Below, piece after piece: positions 59,777 to 64,000 of a stretch of DNA of 64,000 nucleotides. This stretch comes from 4572-13 sp964594065 (GTDB lineage: Bacteria; Planctomycetota; Phycisphaerae; Sedimentisphaerales; Anaerohalosphaeraceae). Location of the stretch: positions 12,023 to 76,022 of the forward strand of contig CAZQKX010000010.1 of assembly GCA_964594065.1 (NCBI GenBank), written 5' to 3'. The first letter of the stretch is position 1. Each line of letters begins with the position of its first letter. The notes under the pieces are model-generated. The model saw nothing but the letters and a program-made list of their open reading frames with translations, made no database searches and was not told the origin of the DNA. The position numbers and the translations under genes were made by a program.

Positions 59777-61591
59777 ATGACACAGAGCAGTCCCCCCAAA
59801 CTGGAAACAATGAATATTGTGATTGCCGGACACGTCGATCACGGAAAAAGCACTGTCATCGGACGATTGCTGGCTGACACCGGTTCCTTGCCGGAGGGAA
59901 AACTGGAGCAGGTCAAGGAAACATGCCGACGCAACAGCAAGCCGTTTGAATATGCCTTTTTGCTGGATGCACTGAAAGATGAACAGTCCCAGGGCATTAC
60001 GATCGATTCGGCGCGTGTCTTTTTCAAGACGGACAAACGTCACTATATTATTATCGACGCGCCCGGTCACATCGAGTTTTTGAAGAATATGGTCACCGGT
60101 GCTTCTCATGCTGAGGCCGCACTTTTGGTCATCGATGCCGACGAAGGTGTACGTGAAAATTCACGCCGGCACGGTTACATGATTTCCATGCTGGGTATCA
60201 AGCAGATGGTTGTGCTGGTCAATAAAATGGACCTTGTGAACTATAACCGGGAAACATTCGAGGCCATTGTCGCCGAATACACCGAATTTTTGGATGGTAT
60301 TGGGCTGACTGCCAAAGCATTTATCCCCGTCAGTGGAATGGAAGGCGATGTGATCGCCTCGCCGGGAGAGAACATGCCGTGGTATTCGGGGAAGACCGTA
60401 TTGCAGGCACTGGATGCATTTGAAAAAGAGCCGCCGCCGGTGGATAAACCCTTTCGCATGCCGGTTCAGGATGTGTATAAATTCACCAAATCCGGTGATA
60501 AGCGCCGGATTATTGCCGGAACAGCGGAAACAGGCCGTCTGGCTATCGGTGACGAAGTCGTTTTCTACCCATCCGGCAAAAAAAGCATTGTCAGCACATT
60601 AGAAAAATTTAACGCCGAATCACCCGAACAGTTTTCCGCCGGGCAGGCTGCCAGCTTCACGCTGGAAGAACAAATTTACATCGCCCGGGGGCAAATGGCG
60701 GCAAAAGCCAATGAACCGGCGCCCAAGGTCAGCAAGCGACTGCGAGTGAATCTGTTCTGGATGGGCAAACAGCCGTTGGAAACAGGTAAAGATTACCTGC
60801 TGAAAGTCGGCACAGTAAAAGAACCCATCCGGATTGAACAAATTCTCAGCGTCATGGATGCTTCGGACCTGAACTCCGCTCAGCAAAAAAACACGATCGA
60901 ATACCATGATGTGGCCGAATGTATCCTGAATTGTCAACATGCGATCGCGTTTGACACCGTCGAGGAAATTTCCGGCACCGGACGCTTTGTGATCATCGAT
61001 GACTATGAAATTCGCGGCGGCGGTATTATTCGCGAAGCGCTGGGCGACGAACAGGAACAGATGCGGCAACAGATTATGCAGCGTAATCTGAAATGGGAGT
61101 CAAGTACCATCAGCCGTGAAAATCGGTGGGAACGTTATAACCAGAAAGCCGCACTGATTTTGGTAACGGGTAAACGCAACGTCGGCAAGAAAACCCTGGC
61201 CCGAGCCATCGAGCAACAACTCTTTGCCGATGGTAAAATGGTTTACTTTATGGGTATCGCCAATGTACTTTACGGCGTAGACGCCGATATCAAAAAGCCG
61301 GGCAGCGACCAATCACATCGCCCGGAACACTTGCGAAGACTGGCGGAAGTTTCAAATATCCTGCTGGATGCCGGAGTGATTCTAGTGGTCACGGCAATCG
61401 GGCTGACACAGACAGAATTGGTTATTATCCAAAATGTTGTCGACAGTGATCTGGTCGAAACGATCTGGCTGGGGAACGAACCAAGTGACATTAATTTCGC
61501 AATGAAGGTATCGGATCTCAATAATCTGGGCGAAACATTGAGTCGGATAAAAACACTGCTGCAAAATAAGGGCATCATTTTCAAGCCATAA
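59777..61591 (+). CDS. cysN: CysN, sulfate adenylyltransferase subunit 1, with degenerate APS-kinase domain
   Basis: 604 residues. GTPase part: GHVDHGKST (18-26), DAPGHIEF and NKMDLVNY motifs, then EF-Tu-like beta domains (to about 445). It drives ATP sulfurylase by hydrolysing GTP, paired with CysD. Residues about 455-604 look like an APS kinase but with a broken site: the Walker A loop reads GKRNVGKKT (465-473), so the Ser/Thr after GK is a Lys, the DGD motif is missing and FISPYR is replaced. A real kinase is therefore unlikely, and the stand-alone CysC upstream presumably does that job. ATG follows AAGGA by six bases. Confidence 0.93.
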   Translation: MTQSSPPKLETMNIVIAGHVDHGKSTVIGRLLADTGSLPEGKLEQVKETCRRNSKPFEYAFLLDALKDEQSQGITIDSARVFFKTDKRHYIIIDAPGHIEFLKNMVTGASHAEAALLVIDADEGVRENSRRHGYMISMLGIKQMVVLVNKMDLVNYNRETFEAIVAEYTEFLDGIGLTAKAFIPVSGMEGDVIASPGENMPWYSGKTVLQALDAFEKEPPPVDKPFRMPVQDVYKFTKSGDKRRIIAGTAETGRLAIGDEVVFYPSGKKSIVSTLEKFNAESPEQFSAGQAASFTLEEQIYIARGQMAAKANEPAPKVSKRLRVNLFWMGKQPLETGKDYLLKVGTVKEPIRIEQILSVMDASDLNSAQQKNTIEYHDVAECILNCQHAIAFDTVEEISGTGRFVIIDDYEIRGGGIIREALGDEQEQMRQQIMQRNLKWESSTISRENRWERYNQKAALILVTGKRNVGKKTLARAIEQQLFADGKMVYFMGIANVLYGVDADIKKPGSDQSHRPEHLRRLAEVSNILLDAGVILVVTAIGLTQTELVIIQNVVDSDLVETIWLGNEPSDINFAMKVSDLNNLGETLSRIKTLLQNKGIIFKP

Positions 61592-61605
61592 AGGGAAACA
61601 TCCGG

Positions 61606-62388
61606 ATGACAGATTTTTCAGTGATATTGCAGCGAATCGAATACGCCCTGACCGCGGGAACAAAAGTATTGAAGAGTTTTACGCCCGGAAAAATTCAATC
61701 GACCTTGAAAGACGGCGGCGACCCGGTCACCGAGGCTGACCTGCTGCTAGATAAAATCCTGAAAAAAGAGCTTTTAAGGAACGATGAAGGATGGCTTTCG
61801 GAAGAAACCCGAGATGACCTGTCACGGCTGGATAAGGCATATGTGTGGATCGTGGATCCGCTGGATGGAACGCGGGAATTTATTCAGGGAATCCCGGAGT
61901 GGTGTATGTCAATCGCGTATGTGGTCAACGGCCAGCCCCAGGCAGCAGGCATCTGTAATCCGGCAACGGACGAGACATTTCTGGGGACACGCGCATCCGG
62001 CGTTACGCTCAATGGCAAGCCGGTTCATGTCACTGACAAAAAAGATCTGCAGACAGCAACGGTTCTGGCCAGCCGCAGCGAAGTCAAACGCGGCGAATGG
62101 GAGCGATTCGAAGATGTTTTCGAGGTTATTCCGATGGGATCGGTAGCGTACAAGTTGGCACGGGTAGCAGCCGGTTTGGATGATGTGACATTTACCCTTG
62201 TGCCGAAGAATGAGTGGGACGTGGCGGCGGGTTGTTTACTGGTCGAGGCAGCGGGCGGAACAACCCTGGACAAAAACCTGCAGACTCGTGTGTTTAATCT
62301 GCAGGATCCGCTTTTGCCGGGACTGATCGCAACAAACGCTTCATTGTGTGACCAATTGGTATCCCTCTTTAAAACCCAATTTCTTTGA
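61606..62388 (+). CDS. cysQ: CysQ, 3'(2'),5'-bisphosphate nucleotidase
   Basis: 260 residues. Inositol-monophosphatase-fold signatures: GGDPVTEADLLLDK, WIVDPLDGTREF (metal Asp residues) and NEWDVAAGCLLVEAAGG. Such enzymes turn PAP into AMP, removing the by-product of PAPS use that inhibits sulfate enzymes. The gene starts 14 bp after cysN, so the set activates sulfate and clears PAP. Myo-inositol phosphatase activity is an alternative, but the operon argues for CysQ. It ends 28 bp before the convergent LamG gene. Confidence 0.94.
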   Translation: MTDFSVILQRIEYALTAGTKVLKSFTPGKIQSTLKDGGDPVTEADLLLDKILKKELLRNDEGWLSEETRDDLSRLDKAYVWIVDPLDGTREFIQGIPEWCMSIAYVVNGQPQAAGICNPATDETFLGTRASGVTLNGKPVHVTDKKDLQTATVLASRSEVKRGEWERFEDVFEVIPMGSVAYKLARVAAGLDDVTFTLVPKNEWDVAAGCLLVEAAGGTTLDKNLQTRVFNLQDPLLPGLIATNASLCDQLVSLFKTQFL

Positions 62389-62416
62389 AAAAGCAGTCTT
62401 ATTTAATATCAACTGT

Positions 62417-64000
62417 CTATTGAACAACATTATACATCACCGTAATCTCACCAGCCGACAATGCTCTGTTCCAAATACCCATATCATCGATCAGACCCTG
62501 GTAATACAGACCGGCTCCGGCTTCGGTAGAGATGCCGATCTGAATATTTTGAGTATTCCCCGTATTGATAGTATAATTACCAACGCTGCTTAATGTTTCG
62601 GCCTGGCCGTCTACATACAACGTCACATCCAGAAGATCAGACGAACCGTCATTATCAAAAACAGCCGCAACATGATGCCACTGACCATCAATGATGTTCG
62701 TACTTCCAATGATACGCCCACCATTGACCTCCAAACGCAATCCGGCCTGGCCATCTCCATCAAAATCGTCCTGGGTTCGCAGAATCCATCGCTCAGAAGA
62801 ATTTGCCGCTGTACCCCAACTGAGAATCGTACCCGACGCCTTGGTCGTCTTAATCCAGCAGGCCATACTGCGGGACTGGGTGCCTGTGATGCCTTTGGAG
62901 TCAGGGATCTCAACAAAATCATTAAAACCGTCAAAGGCCAATGCACCACCGGTAACACCATCCGCCCAGGCATTAACAGAATCCATCAGTACTAAGGTGC
63001 CATCGTTGGAGCCCATCAAGTCAGAAACTGTTGAGCCCGTTAAATCATCAAAAGTCCAGAAATTGATTAAATCTATATCTGGCAAACTCACACTAATGGT
63101 CACTGTATCGATATCCACGGATCCCTCATTGTCAGTTACCGTCAGGGTGATGGTATGTATGCCGGTACTGAGCGCAACGGTAGGATTCTGACCATCAGGA
63201 ATCGTGTCTCCAAGGCTGTCAGACCAAACCCAACTGATGATTGTCCCATCCACATCACTGGAACCGGAACCATCAAGGGTGACTTCCTCATTGCCGTTGT
63301 TATCGATATCGATCACACTCTGGGCAGAACCCGCATTCGCTATAGGAAGGTGATTTAAGGCATCTGCATCAGCATACAATGCTAAGACTTCACCGGCCGA
63401 CAATGCCATGTTCCAAATACCCATATCATCGATCAGACCCTGGTAATACAGACCGGCTCCGGCTTCGGTAGAGATGCCGATCTGAATATTTTGAGTATTC
63501 CCCGTATTGATAGTATAATTACCAACGCTGCTTAATGTTTCGGCCTGGCCGTCTACATACAACGTCACATCCAGAAGATCAGACGAACCGTCATTATCAA
63601 AAACAGCCGCAACATGATGCCACTGACCATCAATGATGTTCGTACTTCCAATGATACGCCCACCATTGACCTCCAAACGCAATCCGGCCTGGCCATCTCC
63701 ATCAAAATCGTCCTGGGTTCGCAGAATCCATCGCTCAGAAGAATTTGCCGCTGTACCCCAACTGAGAATCGTACCCGACGCCTTGGTCGTCTTAATCCAG
63801 CAGGCCATACTGCGGGACTGGGTGCCTGTGATGCCTTTGGAGTCAGGGATCTCAACAAAATCATTAAAACCGTCAAAGGCCAATGCACCACCGGTAACAC
63901 CATCCGCCCAGGCATTAACAGAATCCATCAGTACTAAGGTGCCATCGTTGAAACCGCCGGAATCTGAAACCGTCGAGCCCATTGAATCATCAAAAGCCCA
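62417..64000 (-). CDS. LamG-PKD-LamG surface protein, N-terminus outside the window
   Basis: The frame stays open to the window edge (tgg gct ttt gat gat tca before the ATG at 63982 is in frame and matches the start of the second module), so the gene continues to the right. Visible order: LamG domain 1 (63982 to about 63370), PKD domain with SVDIDTVTISVSL (about 63350-63080), LamG domain 2 (about 63070-62420), stop at 62417. The LamG copies contain DGFNDFVEIPDSKGI, TKASGTILSWG and the WHHVAAVFDN core. Such proteins bind carbohydrates or serve as cell-surface adhesins. The two copies are nearly identical at DNA level. No enzyme domain is seen in this part. Confidence 0.85.
   Translation of the reverse strand, partial: WAFDDSMGSTVSDSGGFNDGTLVLMDSVNAWADGVTGGALAFDGFNDFVEIPDSKGITGTQSRSMACWIKTTKASGTILSWGTAANSSERWILRTQDDFDGDGQAGLRLEVNGGRIIGSTNIIDGQWHHVAAVFDNDGSSDLLDVTLYVDGQAETLSSVGNYTINTGNTQNIQIGISTEAGAGLYYQGLIDDMGIWNMALSAGEVLALYADADALNHLPIANAGSAQSVIDIDNNGNEEVTLDGSGSSDVDGTIISWVWSDSLGDTIPDGQNPTVALSTGIHTITLTVTDNEGSVDIDTVTISVSLPDIDLINFWTFDDLTGSTVSDLMGSNDGTLVLMDSVNAWADGVTGGALAFDGFNDFVEIPDSKGITGTQSRSMACWIKTTKASGTILSWGTAANSSERWILRTQDDFDGDGQAGLRLEVNGGRIIGSTNIIDGQWHHVAAVFDNDGSSDLLDVTLYVDGQAETLSSVGNYTINTGNTQNIQIGISTEAGAGLYYQGLIDDMGIWNRALSAGEITVMYNVVQ
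62467..63008. repeat. 542-bp direct repeat, left copy (LamG 2)
   Basis: Starts at TGTTCCAAATACCC and ends at CATCGTTG. By eye, no difference was found from the right copy, 942 bp away; flanking bases diverge at once on both sides. Confidence 0.85.
63409..63950. repeat. 542-bp direct repeat, right copy (LamG 1)
   Basis: Same 542 bases as 62467-63008, offset 942. It spans the whole LamG core of the first domain. Confidence 0.85.

Noticed and set aside
62467..63950. CRISPR-like or transposon repeat at the right edge
   Set aside because: The repeat unit is 542 bp, in frame and codes for a LamG domain, with no short spacers and no terminal inverted repeats.

Overview
The window most likely comes from a Planctomycetota chromosome, probably class Phycisphaerae. 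This is inferred from gene content, not from a marker phylogeny. The indicators are a run of sulfatases, a type II pseudopilin of the H-X-DG type, a BlaI/M56-peptidase pair with a very large C-terminal extension, an ECF sigma factor fused to a membrane anchor and exported domain, PKD/LamG surface proteins and MauE-thioredoxin fusions. MurE carries the DNPR signature, which points to meso-diaminopimelate peptidoglycan.

Layout. (1) 1-14.3 kb is a catabolic island. On the minus strand a 1211-residue GH123/DUF4091-like protein is followed by three sulfatases, the last cut by the window edge. A divergent TonB-dependent receptor follows, then a lipoprotein joining a sugar-hydrolase-like lectin fold to a VOC domain, a DUF6794-like lipoprotein and an SGNH esterase. 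Together they look like a locus for taking up and desulfating a sulfated glycan. (2) 14.6-22.8 kb holds a UROD-fold protein, then on the minus strand murE-murF-mraY-larA, an apparent cell-wall operon ending in a nickel lactate-racemase homologue, then a transglutaminase. (3) 22.8-28.9 kb holds a small Cys-rich protein, the sigma-factor fusion, recJ (overlapping it tail to tail), a MauE-coiled-coil-thioredoxin fusion bracketed by two related dispersed repeats, and a CGGC protein. (4) 28.9-36.4 kb holds two tandem beta-helix paralogues, a second UROD-fold protein, priA and tRNA-Pro(CGG) with a clear promoter. (5) 36.5-44.2 kb is an envelope-polysaccharide cluster: flippase, asparagine synthetase, AlkP-fold enzyme, UDP-glucuronate decarboxylase and GT4. 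(6) 44.2-50.8 kb holds a pseudopilin, a eukaryotic-type UDP-sugar pyrophosphorylase, and divergent uvrA and endonuclease V. (7) 50.8-58.1 kb is the BlaI-type repressor and its 2318-residue M56 partner. (8) 58.3-62.4 kb is cysC-cysD-cysN-cysQ, for sulfate activation and PAP removal. (9) The right edge is a LamG-PKD-LamG surface protein whose two LamG copies share a 542-bp repeat that is identical by eye.

The most unusual content is the BlaI/M56 system. A signal-transducing metalloprotease is followed, beyond its last membrane segment, by two copies of one beta module, a carboxypeptidase-regulatory domain, a complete ClpC-type N domain, an alpha/beta hydrolase, an STN-like domain and a LolA-like tail. 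Two of its linkers resemble dispersed intergenic repeats. Its repressor gene has a textbook TTGACA-TAGAAT promoter with a TACA-N2-TGTA operator inside the spacer. Function assignments rest on motifs read by eye; no database search was run.
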